Assembly (NCBI GenBank): GCA_030248295.1
Contig: JASANH010000744.1
Location: 62,001 to 126,000, forward strand
Source of the DNA: Mesodorylaimus sp. YZB2_4
Lineage: Eukaryota > Nematoda > Enoplea > Dorylaimida > Dorylaimidae
Reading direction: 5' to 3'
DNA: 64,000 nt
This document shows, piece after piece, positions 35,079 through 46,031 of the stretch. The position numbers and the translations under genes were made by a program. A model generated the notes under the pieces. The model did no database searches, was not told the origin of the DNA, and saw only the letters and a program-made list of their open reading frames with translations. Within the stretch, counting starts at the first letter, position 1. Each line of letters starts with the position of its first letter.

Positions 35079-38000
35079 CTACTTTAGAGTAACACTAATA
35101 ATCGAAATTTCTTCGTAAGGTTTGTTGTTCTTGGGATTGACACGAACCCGATTTATATTCTGCACTACTTCCATTCCTTTCGTCACTCGACCGAAAACTG
35201 TATGTTTTCCGTCCAGGTGGGGCTGAAAATATCGAAGCGATTAGTGCGAGAAAAGACAGGTGCAAGTGACAAAGCGCTCAATGTGGTGATTGTCTCTGAC
35301 AGCATATTCTTAGCCGCAGGTTCAGTCAGGCCGTATAAGAGAAAGGTGTCTTTCGCTTTCTGAAGCCTTGCAAGACTTAGCGACAACAAAACTACTTTTC
35401 GTGGTCCCATTACCAAGCTTTACCCCCCCCCCCCCCCCCCCCAGCAATGAGGTGCGGCTACTCTAAAAAATCTGCCTTTTTAAAACGATGTCGATTGAGA
35501 AACCTGTCTAAACTACGGTACTGATTCATTTAGGACCCCCAGAAAAGAAATCCTCCTGGTCCTAAGAAGTTTACTCACCGTAGGGCAGACGGTAACGAAG
35601 AACTGTGATCCATTCGTATTCGGTCCGGCATTAGCCATGCTCACAGTATAGGGACGATCATGCTTGAGCGTGGGATGGAATTCGTCCTCGAACTCATTGC
35701 CCCATATACTTTCTCCTCCCATTCCCGTCCCTGAAAACAATCCATGCTCACACTCACATCTCATCTCAGAACAGGACTCACCAGTCGGATCCCCAGTCTG
35801 GTTCATGAATCCTTTAATTACACGATGGAAGATATGCCCGTTGTAATATCCTTGCCGAGCGTGCGTACAAAAGTTCTCCACCGTTTTTGGACATCTAGAG
35901 CAAAAAATTTGTTTAGCAGGGTTCATACAAGGAGCTGAAATGGATTTTTCATGATTGATTTTGCACATGGTCCCAGCTACTAAATCGATTTCAACTGATT
36001 ACTGATTTCAGCATGACTAGCAGACAGAAAAGGCAAGCGATTCAAAATTTGAAAACTTCAGAACACAGTCTTATAGTTTTCCCTGATTTTGACACCGAAA
36101 TTCCCATTTTCCCAGGTTTTCCAGGTTTAAAATCTTTTAAAATATGATCCCTCAATTTTCGAAACTCCATCTACTCACTCTTTTGGAAACAATTTGCAAT
36201 TAATATCACCCATTGTCGTGTGTATAATGCAAGTGTCCGTGACGCGTTTCGATAAGATAGTTTCCTAAAAGCATCAAATTATGCCTTATGTAGGCACGAA
36301 TAAGCAATTCTCACCTCGACAGCAGTGATCATATCTTCCTTCCTCGGTTTCTCATTGAACACGTCCCTTTCATTATCCGTCGTCTTCGTCTCGTACGGTT
36401 CCGTATTCGTGAACAAATAAAATCGACCTTTTTTATACGCAGCGGATACGATCATTGGATCTGGTTCGCCTGAAATTGAATCACTACACTAACACAATCA
36501 TTCACAACACAAGAACACACTGTACCTTTCTGCAAAGCCGGATTGTCCGAGGCCTCCATTTCGGCAGTTACTGCCGCCGACGTTCCCAATTTCGAGGCCC
36601 CGACTGGAGGCACAGCTCGACACAATGCCAATGATAGAAATCGTAGATTCTCCGGTTTGCCTAAACAGCCCGTCTCTAATCACAGTCCACCCAATCCCTC
36701 ACCCCTCCTTACCTATCAGCCTGACGCATCGATTCGTCTTTATATTGACCACCTTGATACCGACCATTGTCGGGTAAAGCAGAAAGTTTCCACTCTCGTC
36801 ATAGACCAATTGCGATATACCCAAACCCGCTTCAAAATTCTGAGCTTGCTGTATTTCTTTCTCAATCGCCACTCGTCTATTGAATTCGGGATTCGGCAAC
36901 CCGTACTTGTCCTTCTCATCAATATATTGCTGCACCGATTCGTCGATCACTTTCGTCAATTTGCCAGTTCCGAATCTAATACCAAAGAAATATAGTTCTT
37001 CTAAAGCTCCAAAAAAACCATGCCTTACTTAAATATTCTCAACTTCCGATCGCTTGCGAATGTGGCAAAACTGGCTCCATTCGGACTCACAGCAATCGCA
37101 ATCGGTGTCACTTTCAATTTAGCGAACTCGTACAAATCAGTGTCCGTCTTGTATCGCCATTGAACAGTTGTCGGGAATTCGTAATCGTACTTGGGTCCTG
37201 TCCAATATTCAATCATTCCCATATCGTCCATAGAAATTGCGCATTCGTAAACTGTATTATACTAAAATGACAATTAATCAAATCGGTCTTCTTATTCGAT
37301 CAAAAAAAAACTTACTCCAATTAGGATAACAGACTTATTGTGTAATTTTTCCAAACTTTTCAAAGGTTCATTAGCGCCACGTCCATCGAAAACGTGAATA
37401 TTCGGCGAATTCCGATCTGATACGACGACAGCAGCAATCGCGTCAGCCGGATTGTGGATCCATGCACAGGCCCGAGGAGAAAAATTGAGTTTCATCATGT
37501 TGATCATATCGAAATTGACAATATCAAATATTTTCATGGATTTGTCTTCTGATATTGTTGCCAACAGCGTGCCATTACAGTTGACGGCCATCTGAATGAT
37601 GGGGCCTACAATAACAGATGAAGCAGCATAGCAGTACTGTAACTCTTTCCATATACTCTTAGCCAAGTATGGGCAGAGGGGTAGGCGGGGTAATGCCCTC
37701 CAATATTCGACTCCTGGATGGGTAAATCTTATACTATGTGTCCTCCCCCTCCCCCTACCTGCCAGCGTTTGGCAATGGGGTTGAAAATGAACATACAGAC
37801 AGTAGATTGCCATACTCAGTCTCCTTCCTCCAACATCTACACTTTCTGGCTCTCCCCGCAGTCACCTGACAAGGACAGGCCTCTCACCCCAGCTGTGTGC
37901 TGGCCTAGCTGTCCACCAAGGCGATTTGAGAAACTCCCTGGATCTTTCCTCTTATTCTTTTAAAAATTTTTTGGACCGAAGTTCGTTTTTGCCTATAGCC

Positions 38001-39888
38001 GGCCAGCAGTCAAATCCTCTAAGCAAGGCTGTGCGGGGACCAGCACACACAGCAGCGTCCCTCTGTGCGTCTCCAGTAGGAGGCACTTCCCCCGCGAGGG
38101 CATCCTAAACCTTTTTCCTATCCTGGTCTTATCTCTGACCAACAGTAATCGACCACGCCAGACTATTGACTCTCCTTTCATCCATCAGGCTTCTATCAGG
38201 TGAGATCCCCAGCTCCTACTTCAACTTCTTGTCACGTCATGTGACCTCTGACGTTTCTGCTTGCGGAAGCGCAACGGCACACAGCCAAGCTACTTCTCCT
38301 ACCAGGAAGGGCACAGAGCGGGCAGCTGGGAGCGCCACCGTCAGGACGACGTTTCAGCCATGTTCTGGAGGGTATCCCCCGGGAGTTTGACCCCTGGCCC
38401 CTCTGATCACCCTCCATTAATCGACCTAGACGCATTACAAATCATTGACTTATGGGATACGAGATGGCCCTCTAACCATGATGGCCTGAAAAGGAAGTCC
38501 CTACAAGTCTCATTGTGTCACAAGCACCGAGGCTAGTATTCATGAACCGGTTTTTCGGTGAGGTGACCATATTGATGCCACTGCTCAGAGAAACAGAGCC
38601 TGACTTGCAAACGGCATTTCTGGAACTCTGGCCACCTGACTGCAATTACAACAACACTTCACCATGCCGGCCTCTGAGATAATCATAACAAGCCGCAAAA
38701 GGCAGACACCCCTCATGCAGTCAAGCTAATCAGCGCCCGCATAGTCGCCCAGTGCAGCCCTCACGCCTGGAGGCAATGGCAAGCGGGGGAGAGTAATCGA
38801 TCTCCCCTGGGTAAGACACGTCAGTTCCTCGGGTTGATATTTCAGCCGCAAGTATACTCGCGAGATTTGTCTTGCACCAGTCGGAGTTTTGTCCCGCGCT
38901 GGCCAGGCTTGGTTATACCAGCATCTAACCATAGCCTAATCTCTTTATCGTCTAAACAGCATCCCCAACCCAATGCAAGCTCATTCTCATCCTGTTTCCT
39001 AATATCCCCTTCCCTTCTCACTTACCCAAATGAGCTCGAAAATGCTTCACGAACTCGATGCCTTCATTGTGTAACTTTTTCCAAAACTTGACGTGTCCAT
39101 CGACACTGGCCGTTATGATGAAATCGGTTCTAGACACCCAAAGATTAGTCACTTACTAATAGAAGATTGCACCCTACTCACTGCGTGGCAGCCACGTGAG
39201 TGACCACATCGCGATGCATAAACGATTTCTCGTACGATTCCGCTTTCGGAATATTTCTCAGAAATGTGCCCTCGAATTTCAAATCTGAAAAGGAAATCCT
39301 GCAGGTCATACAAAAACCTCTAGCTAAGCCCTTTTGCTATGACAGACAGTGCTGAAACCCACCGATAGACGCGCGTAGGAGAGGAGGGGGCGAAACCCCC
39401 GACTACAGTATACTTCAGCTGAAACATCAATCACACTGGTTGACGTCTCCCAGTGCCTAGTAGGCCATGACTAGTGGGAGAGAATAATTGATACTCTCCA
39501 CTGGCTGAAAGACGTCAACCCATTCAGTTGATGTTTCAGCGGCAGGTACAGTCGCAAGACTTGCCTGTTCCAGTTGGAGTTTTTGACCTGCCTCCTGCGC
39601 CAGCCAGGAGAGATCACTGATCCACCCTCTGCACTGACGAGACACACAATACGTCATACACTTGACTCGAGTTAGAAAACTTTGTCCTGGTTTTCTGAGT
39701 TTCTTAGGCCGAGGTCAACCAGCACAATAAACATGACTGATCATCAAATCCTTACGTTTAGGCTTTTTTGATTTGGTCGCTGCTTCCTGCTCTACATTTT
39801 TCGCAGGTGTTGAATCGGTTGGCAATGGTCCAATCACATCTTCGCTGTCCTCGTCAGACCCTGAACTTGACGAATGCTGTCGTTTCAT
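35079..39888 (-). CDS. PPWD1: Peptidylprolyl isomerase with WD repeats (spliceosomal cyclophilin)
   Basis: Twelve exons on the minus strand (39888-39756, 39284-39182, 39129-39026, 37605-37316, 37261-37029, 36975-36713, 36660-36526, 36469-36315, 36264-36179, 35894-35782, 35730-35579, 35222-35079) give 636 residues (human 646). PPWD1 is a nuclear cyclophilin of the spliceosome. The N-terminus is Ser/Asp-rich, then WD repeats follow ([51 protein letters not shown]). The C-terminal 165 residues form a cyclophilin domain with [38 protein letters not shown] and [11 protein letters not shown]; the catalytic Arg and Phe/Gln/Phe residues are present. TTATTTTAG lies 6 nt before the ATG. Intron 3 (37606-39025) is repeat-filled. 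Confidence 0.96.
35423..35442 (-). repeat. 20-base poly-C (poly-G in transcript) in a PPWD1 intron
   Basis: An uninterrupted run of 20 C on the plus strand between the last two PPWD1 exons. It is the longest homopolymer noticed in the window. Confidence 0.8.
37664..37780. mobile_element. Possible shortened hAT-like MITE, copy 3
   Basis: Starts CAAGTATGGGCAGAGG, like the terminal repeat of copies 1 and 2, and continues with a similar TAGGCGGGGTAA. A CTCCCCCTCCCCCTACC stretch near 37742 resembles the other end, but no intact right terminus or target duplication is visible. It lies in PPWD1 intron 3. Confidence 0.45.
38735..38915. repeat. Dispersed repeat family A, copy 1
   Basis: Shares with 39417-39605 and 48500-48650 the ordered blocks GGGAGAG-TAAT-GAT, TTGATxTTTCAGCCGCA and CAGTCGGAGTTTTG. 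Lies in PPWD1 intron 3. Borders are approximate and there are no coding features. Confidence 0.6.
39417..39605. repeat. Dispersed repeat family A, copy 2
   Basis: Contains GTGGGAGAGAATAATTGAT, GTTGATGTTTCAGC and CCAGTTGGAGTTTTGACC in the same order as copies 1 and 3. An internal foldback (GACGTC ... AAGACGTCAAC) lies at the left. It is in PPWD1 intron 1. Confidence 0.6.
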
Positions 39889-40059
39889 TTTAACCTAAAA
39901 TAAGGACCTTGATTCCTATCTCTTCCATGCCAATCAAAACTTCGAATAGGAGGAATTTCACTTCAAACCAAAACTGAACTGCCACGAAGACACTTTTAGT
40001 TTTTATCATAAGAAAACTCAAAATAGAAAAAGCATATGCAATTTGAAATTATAAAATAC

Positions 40060-41214
40060 TCATTCATCATCTACTTCCATTTTCAATCTGTACACACCCC
40101 CGCCAGCGACTACTTTAGAAAATTCTGAGCATTCTGAGGTCGTACAACGAATAGTAACCCCATCAGGTTCATTAGAATTAGGCACTGAATATGCCACGCA
40201 CATGGAAGCCGAACGATGTCCGTAAGCAAAATCGATTAAGAATTCACTTTCCGAGACCAATTCCGTCTTTAACACTATCGCCCCTGCCACCTTCCTATTC
40301 TCGTCCATTTCCCTGAGAAGCGGCGAATCCAAATAATCCACACGCAGACTACCACCCAATGTGTCGGCCACACTTTGCACGTTGTCGTTGTCCGACTGAC
40401 CGAGAATTCGTTGGCCAATCGTCTTGGCTAGTGATGTCCGAGTCAAATACTCGCCGCACCCCGTACAACTGATGGCCATGGAATATAAATCGGGTATTTT
40501 GGATACGCTGTGTTGTTCGGCCCATACGCCACATCCGAACTGAGCTGAATGACCAATACGTCCTGGTAACTTCAATAACGGCCCACCAGAAGAACACGAC
40601 GCTGCTACTCGACCACGATTATTGACCACGATAACACCAACCGTATCCGATAAACCTTTATGTTTCTTCCTCGGACTGCCATCGGTTCCGGATACGGTAT
40701 CCAAAGCTTTACGAAATCCCATTACGCTTCGTTTCGTTATCAGATCATCGTCGGTCACGTTATCCAAACCGAATTTTCTCGCAAAAATAGTCGCGCCTTC
40801 ACCCGCCAATAGATTTGGGGGTACTAACGCATTTCCATCTTTTGTCCCATGATCGTTTTGCACTTCTAATAATTTTCGACAAACAGCTATCGGATTCTTT
40901 ACATTCCTAACGCATCCGACCCCAGCGAATCGCATTCCTGATCCATCCATCAGCCCTGCATCGCATTCCACTTTCTCTTCCGTAGTTAAATTCGATCCAA
41001 CGCCAGCATTCGTTATCGGATCATCTTCTAATACCAACGTTGCCGCCACGCATGCCTCCAACGCCGACGATTCGCTATCGTTTTCCATCAAGATGACATG
41101 GGCTCTTTTGCAAGCTTCTTTGCACGCTCTTAACGTTTCCGCACGAGTGACTAATGGATGATAACCAGCACCGGCATGAACCGCCACAAAACCTCGTTCC
41201 AACTGTCGGGCCAT
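40060..41214 (-). CDS. TASP1: Threonine aspartase 1 (taspase-1)
   Basis: A single exon encodes 384 residues (human 420). Taspase-1 is an N-terminal nucleophile protease of the asparaginase-2 family; it cleaves itself and then nuclear substrates such as MLL after Asp. The N-terminal part shows FVAVHAGAGYHP, ITNAGVGSNLT and DAGLMDGSG. The autocleavage site is Asp190-Thr191 in GLSDTVGVIVVNNRGRVAA, preceded by a basic KKHK nuclear-signal-like stretch. Downstream SSGGPLLKLPGRIGHSAQFG and CTGCGEYL complete the active site. The gene has no introns. Its ATG lies 3 nt after the stop of the upstream glutaredoxin-like frame, suggesting a shared message. Confidence 0.95.
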   Translation of the reverse strand: MARQLERGFVAVHAGAGYHPLVTRAETLRACKEACKRAHVILMENDSESSALEACVAATLVLEDDPITNAGVGSNLTTEEKVECDAGLMDGSGMRFAGVGCVRNVKNPIAVCRKLLEVQNDHGTKDGNALVPPNLLAGEGATIFARKFGLDNVTDDDLITKRSVMGFRKALDTVSGTDGSPRKKHKGLSDTVGVIVVNNRGRVAASCSSGGPLLKLPGRIGHSAQFGCGVWAEQHSVSKIPDLYSMAISCTGCGEYLTRTSLAKTIGQRILGQSDNDNVQSVADTLGGSLRVDYLDSPLLREMDENRKVAGAIVLKTELVSESEFLIDFAYGHRSASMCVAYSVPNSNEPDGVTIRCTTSECSEFSKVVAGGGVYRLKMEVDDE

Positions 41215-41217
41215 TCT

Positions 41218-41541
41218 TTATCTCGAATCGGATTCGAGTTCGCGTAACTTTCCTTCGAATAATTCGGCTTGAAATCGATGTTTTTGATGGAACACGCCGT
41301 TCACGCGCAGAACTGGAATATCGTATTTGTATAGATCGAAATATCGCTCGTTCTCCGGCTTTGTAATATCAATTTCGATCAACTGATAATTGTTATCCTT
41401 CAAATATGGGGAAAGTTGGCGTTTAAAGTGAAGGCACAAAGTGCAATCGGGCGACGTGAAAATTTCTAATATCGGTTTCTTCGACGATTTTGTTGAATAG
41501 GAAACGCGATAAATAGAACGAAAAGATCGAGAAATCATCAT
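41218..41541 (-). CDS. Glutaredoxin-like protein (C5orf63/YDR286C type)
   Basis: One exon, 107 residues from the first ATG of an ATGATG pair. The N-terminal 20 residues (MMISRSFRSIYRVSYSTKSS) are Ser/Arg-rich without acids, like a mitochondrial presequence. A thioredoxin fold follows with SPDCTLC, a CxxC redox site, then EIDITKPENERYFDLYKYDIPVL, with the cis-Pro in DIPVLRVNG. Members of this small family have poorly known function. It lies immediately upstream of TASP1 on the same strand with a 3-nt gap. The longer frame to 41574 has no ATG and was not used. Confidence 0.85.
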   Translation of the reverse strand: MMISRSFRSIYRVSYSTKSSKKPILEIFTSPDCTLCLHFKRQLSPYLKDNNYQLIEIDITKPENERYFDLYKYDIPVLRVNGVFHQKHRFQAELFEGKLRELESDSR

Positions 41542-41858
41542 TGACTCAAATGCGATCACATATCGATCAACCAAACATGATTGATTCCAAGACTCGAAGA
41601 ATTCGACAGCAGCGACAAAGCCACGCGGTGCACGGCTAACTAACTGCTCGCCAGAGTTGATTTGCGCACAGAGGCGGAGCTACAGGGAGCGAGGGCCTCT
41701 CTGATTGGTCGAAATGTGCCTGCGACCTCCCCCACCACGTGGGTAAAGGGGGACTTGCACTAAGTTAGCCGTGCAAAATTCCAGTTGACCCTGGATCATT
41801 GATCGTCTGGAAATTCTGCCATCTGCAATATTGAATTTATTTGAAAAAGGCCAGAACA
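41542..41858. promoter_or_regulatory. Divergent promoter region, glutaredoxin/TASP1 and TMEM147
   Basis: 317 bp separate the divergent start codons. The region should carry both promoters. It contains no recognised core element. Confidence 0.45.
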
Positions 41859-43035
41859 ATGACATTTTTCCATTTTCTCAACTGTATGGCTCTGACATTC
41901 GCCCCTTATGCCATAACTTACAAATATTCGGGCTTGTAAGTAGGCCGGTCTTTTTGGCGCGGTCAGCGATTTTTTGTTTTCTCTGATTCACATTCCTGTT
42001 CTATTTTTAGAGCCGAATACAGTAGCGTATGGAAATGTGCTCAAGCTGGCATCGTTTACTTTTTGACACAACTTGGAAAACTAATGGTTCTAGCTACCTT
42101 TTTTCCAACTATCGAGCACGAGGGCGAAAGATTCGACTTTCTTGCAGTACGTGTTCTGTTCAACAATGCAGAATGGCAAAACTGATTAATTTTTTGTGCA
42201 GGAATTCATGAAGTCGACTGTAGACTTTATGGACTTGGTCGGCATGTACGTTATTATTAGTCGAAGTTTGGCTGGGAAAGGCGAAGTGCGGTACGTCGCT
42301 GCTGCTCTTGGTAAGTCTTTGTCGAGGAATTTAGATGCGCAGTTCGGTATTTCCTGCATTTGAGACTCCTTTCTTGATTCCTCTGAAAAAAGACGACCGT
42401 ATAGAATAGCAAATGATGAGGGCCAATCCCAGACTTCTAAATGAGGGGTCTGAACTGCAAGAAGGGCCAGTAGTCTCCACTGGTAGACCAAACTAAGTTT
42501 TTCCAGCCATAATTTTCATGGTTTCATTTGAGATCACTGAAACTTCTTCCGCTTCAGGCTGGGCCAGTGCGGACGCCATAGCAACACGTTTGCTACCATT
42601 TTGGGTCGGTGCACGAGGACTTGGTTTCGATTGGATCTACGTTCAGATGGGCTTAGAATCGAATTTCAATCTGGTAAGTAATGAGAAAATACTTTTTACA
42701 TTACCACACTTGTGTATCCACTGAGATCTAGGTTCATTATTTCGCTGTCTGCACCCTGATCTGGTTGTGGAGCCGAGCGGACTTGCCATCAAATCTTCGA
42801 AATATCGCCGTGGCTTTATTGGTCTATTCGGCTTATCGTCCTCTGATCTACGAGTAAGCTTCGTCTCTCTGATGATTCCGAATGCCACAGAACTTTTCTC
42901 TATAGAATCTTGATTCACGTGTTTCACCTGGTCGGTTGGCCTCTGCTCTTAACCAAGTTCATTTTGACATTTTTCGTTGGTTCAGCTGCATTGGTTCTTT
43001 ACAGTAGCATCCCGAGGCGAGAAAACGGTCGTTAG
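41859..43035 (+). CDS. TMEM147: TMEM147, multi-pass ER membrane protein
   Basis: Six exons (41859-41935, 42011-42146, 42202-42310, 42558-42673, 42732-42853, 42906-43035) give 229 residues (human 224). TMEM147 is an ER protein that joins the Nicalin-NOMO complex and ribosome-associated translocons. The N-terminus MTFFHFLNCMALTFAPYAI and motifs SSVWKCAQAGIVYFLTQLGK, LATFFPT, FMKSTVDFMDLVGMY, AGKGEVR, LGWASADAIATR and FWVGARGLGFDWIYVQM follow the human protein in order. About seven hydrophobic segments are visible. It is followed on the same strand by the glutamate carrier after 194 bp. Confidence 0.95.
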
Positions 43036-43210
43036 TTACGATGAACAGTCATTTTCTTCATTTATTCGGTTTCTAATTAGTAGTTTTTTGATTGGCAGTC
43101 GTTATAGTATGGAAGTAAATGATGACCTTATCGCCTGCCTTTTTTGACGCTGATTCATGGAACTTGAGATACTTGCTGTTTTTATCAATATGTGCTTTGC
43201 AGATAATTCA

Positions 43211-43217
43211 TTTTCAG
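43211..43217 (+). other. Candidate trans-splice acceptor before the glutamate carrier
   Basis: TTTTCAG ends 12 nt before the ATG at 43230 and follows the TMEM147 stop by about 180 bp. No obvious donor for a 5' UTR intron lies in between. In spliced-leader animals this is where a leader would be attached to a downstream operon gene. Inference only. Confidence 0.4.
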
Positions 43218-43229
43218 CTCCCTCCCACC

Positions 43230-44888
43230 ATGACAAAGGCGCAAGGTGACGGCGAAACAGCGAGACAGTTCAAGTACTGTATGGTCGTCGTTCATTTTGG
43301 TGTCTCAAAATTTCGAATTTTTTTTTTAGGCTAGTGCCCAAGATTGTCAACGGGGGCATAGCGGGCATTGTGGGAGTGACGTGTGTGTTCCCGATCGATT
43401 TGGTCAAGACGAGACTGCAGAATCAGCAAATCGGTCCAAATGGCGAGTCTATGTACAAGGGCATGTAAGTCAGTCAGGATCAAGGTCGGGGTTTATGGGG
43501 TTTATCAATCTTTGTGATTTAGGGTTGACTGTTTTCGAAAGAGTTACGCCAACGGGGGCTTTCGTGGCATGTACTCTGGTAGTGCCGTCAACATCTTGTT
43601 GATCACGCCTGAAAAAGCCATCAAATTGGCGGCCAACGATTTCTTTCGGTTTCATTTGAGGACAAAATCTGGGTGAGCCTGTGTTTGGTTAATGTTCTAT
43701 GTCGGTTACGTATTCCCTTGTTTTTCAGACAGCTGCCCGTTTTCCGCGAAATGATCGCCGGTGGATTGGCTGGATTTTGTCAGATCGTTGTCACTACACC
43801 TATGGAATTGTTGAAAATCCAGATGCAAGACGCTGGACGTGTTGGTAAGTGTAAGGTGTTCGAGTGCCCTGGGGTGAGTCCGATAGTCAGCGCTGTCTTC
43901 TGGCTACCCGGTTTGAGATCTAGAATAGGACGGAGGGAGGGATGTCCCCGCATGATCATTGACTGTCATGATTGTTCTGCTGTCGTGTGTCAGACCGATT
44001 TCAGACTGACAGTGGGTATGTACATGCACGCATTTACGTTTATAGTATGTTCTTCGGGTGACTGGTGTCTCACTTGGATTCACTTGCATTGTCTGTTCTC
44101 CCACCGATCGTGAGTTGCATTATTTGTCAGCAATAACTAGCATCATGCGCCCCCTCCCACCGTGTAGGCGCCCCAGTGTTAGGCATTGTATGTATGTAGC
44201 CAGGTTATGTACGACCCAGGGCACCAGTTCTGGTCAGCATTGGTGTGGATTAACTCTGAATATGAGTTCCTCTGTTTCAGCTTCCCGTGATGGCACTGCT
44301 GCGAAGATGAGCGCGACCAGATTAGCCTTGAATCTGTTGGCCGCGAAAGGTATTCGTGGGCTGTACAAGGGATATGGAGCCACTCTGCTTCGCGATGTCA
44401 GCTTCTCGATCGTCTATTTTCCATTGTTCGCTCGATTGAATGGCTTGGTAAGTCTATGTTTTGGTGCTTTGTGCTGTACATTGATCAGTTCGGTTTCAGG
44501 GGCCGAGGAAGAAGGATGGTAGTGGCGAGGCTGTGTTCTATCACTCGTTGCTCTCTGGCTTAGCCGCTGGTGCCTTTGCTGCTTGGATCGTGACTCCGTG
44601 CGATGGTAAGCAGTCTCTGAGTTCTGATATAGTGCTGATAAAATTGTTTTCTTTCCAGTGGTCAAAACGCGTTTGCAATTGCTGGCACGCGGTCGTGGCG
44701 AGACGGCCTATACTGGAATCCCAGATGCGTTCCGAAAGATTTTCGCTCAAGAAGGCATGTCGGCTTTCTTCAAAGGTGCTATTTGTCGTATGGCCGTCAT
44801 GGCACCCCTGTTCGGTATCGCACAAATGGTCTATTACATCGGCGTGGCAGAATTCTTGCTTCGGATCGATCGTCGTACAGTTCAATAG
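43230..44888 (+). CDS. SLC25A22: Mitochondrial glutamate carrier
   Basis: Seven exons (43230-43273, 43330-43464, 43523-43672, 43729-43844, 44281-44447, 44500-44605, 44659-44888) give 315 residues. The family imports glutamate with a proton into the mitochondrial matrix. The three tandem carrier repeats show their signature loops [18 protein letters not shown] and TPCDVVKTR. Subfamily landmarks are [55 protein letters not shown] and [23 protein letters not shown]25A18 and SLC25A22 are vertebrate duplicates, so the symbol stands for either. It may share a transcript with TMEM147. Confidence 0.94.
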
Positions 44889-45509
44889 GCACCCCTGAAT
44901 TAGATTCGATCGAATCAGGCAAACGAAGTATTCGAATGATTGGCGGCAAGTGCTGACCTTACATGGCTTACAGTTTGTTCCTGGCTCGGGTTGAAGGCTA
45001 GAATGGGAATCGACCATGAGCTGCCATTACATTAAGTTTATAGATATAGTAGGTCCTTGTGGATTTTCCATATTTGTAGGCCAGAAGATTCTATATTTTT
45101 TACTCAGTTTTCCACTTCACCTTTTTTGAAATGGTGTGCATATATGTATACTTGATCATGTGATAAACATATTATCGATCTGAGCAGCCCGAAAAAAAAG
45201 CATGTACTCAAGCCACTCCTGAAAGATGCCGCCAACAGTCACCCGCACCTGCCACTCTCCTCTTGGGGCGATAGCTCTGAGGTATCAACCATCTCTTACA
45301 AGGTCAGCAAAGTTGGACGATGAGCGGGATTCTATGAATGGCTATCGGCGGGTACCCTTCGTCGAACCGTTTCACCACCCTCGCCTGACTATGGCTTGCA
45401 CGTGTGGAACTCAACTCGGTCACCAGGACTTTCGACACCCGAGACACATGCACTCATCGGACACACACTGCATGCACAGTCACCACCGAGGCACATCATC
45501 GATCGCAGA
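44889..45509. other. Spacer between convergent genes, with repeat family B
   Basis: Downstream of the carrier there is T-rich 3' UTR-like DNA. Around 45386-45500 a sequence with CTGACTATGGCTTGCACGTG, TTTTCGACA-like and CACTGCATGCACAGTCA resembles 48262-48380, so a dispersed repeat (family B) is likely. Confidence 0.45.
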
Positions 45510-46031
45510 TCACTTGGCGGGCTGGCCGAGCTTCGAGCCGAACACATTCATGAACACTTCTTGGATGATGGGGAACGAGACTTGACCCTTGTCGTCGGCC
45601 TTCGTCTTCAGCTGGGCCTTGGCCTGGTTCACTTCGTCCGCCGTGGCCACGTTGCCGCTCACCAACTGCGCGAACACGGCGTCCAGCATCTCGATCGGCA
45701 CCGTCACGCCCTGACCCATCTGCTTCAGTTTCTGAAATGGAATGCGCGTCAGCCGACACAGCCTCGTCTCGCCCAACCGAGTCCTCACCTCGAACACCTC
45801 CAGGAAGTTCATCTCGCCACCAGGGGCACCGGCCGCAACGGGAGACTTGGTACTAGCAGGGGCGGGGGACGCCGTCACGGGGGAAGCCGACTTGACTGTG
45901 CCGCCTGATTGCTTGCCGGAGGTCGGGGCTGGCTGGGCTGTGCTCTTGTCGATGATGGTACTGCAATGAGAGCATGCTCTTCCGAGTAAGATCATGACCA
46001 AAGGGACTTACCGGAAGGATACGGCCCGCAT
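45510..46031 (-). CDS. Small Ala/Ser/Pro-linker protein, unknown
   Basis: Three exons on the minus strand (46031-46012, 45960-45789, 45731-45510) close in frame to 137 residues starting MRAVSFRTIIDKS. The N-terminal half is a low-complexity Ala/Pro/Ser/Thr linker; the C-terminal 80 residues (from about MNFLEVFEKLKQMGQ) look like a compact helical domain with VPIEMLDAVFAQLVSG and VSFPIIQEVFMNVFG. No family was recognised. Codon third positions are strongly G/C. All junctions are GT-AG with matching phase, supporting a real gene. Confidence 0.6.

Noticed and set aside
41542..41574. Longer glutaredoxin-like start at 41574
   Set aside because: The codon there is TTG; the first ATG in frame is at 41541 and gives a presequence-like N-terminus.
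45496..45908. Overlapping long frames on + opposite the 137-residue gene
   Set aside because: Shadow frames produced by strong third-position G/C bias of the real minus-strand exons.
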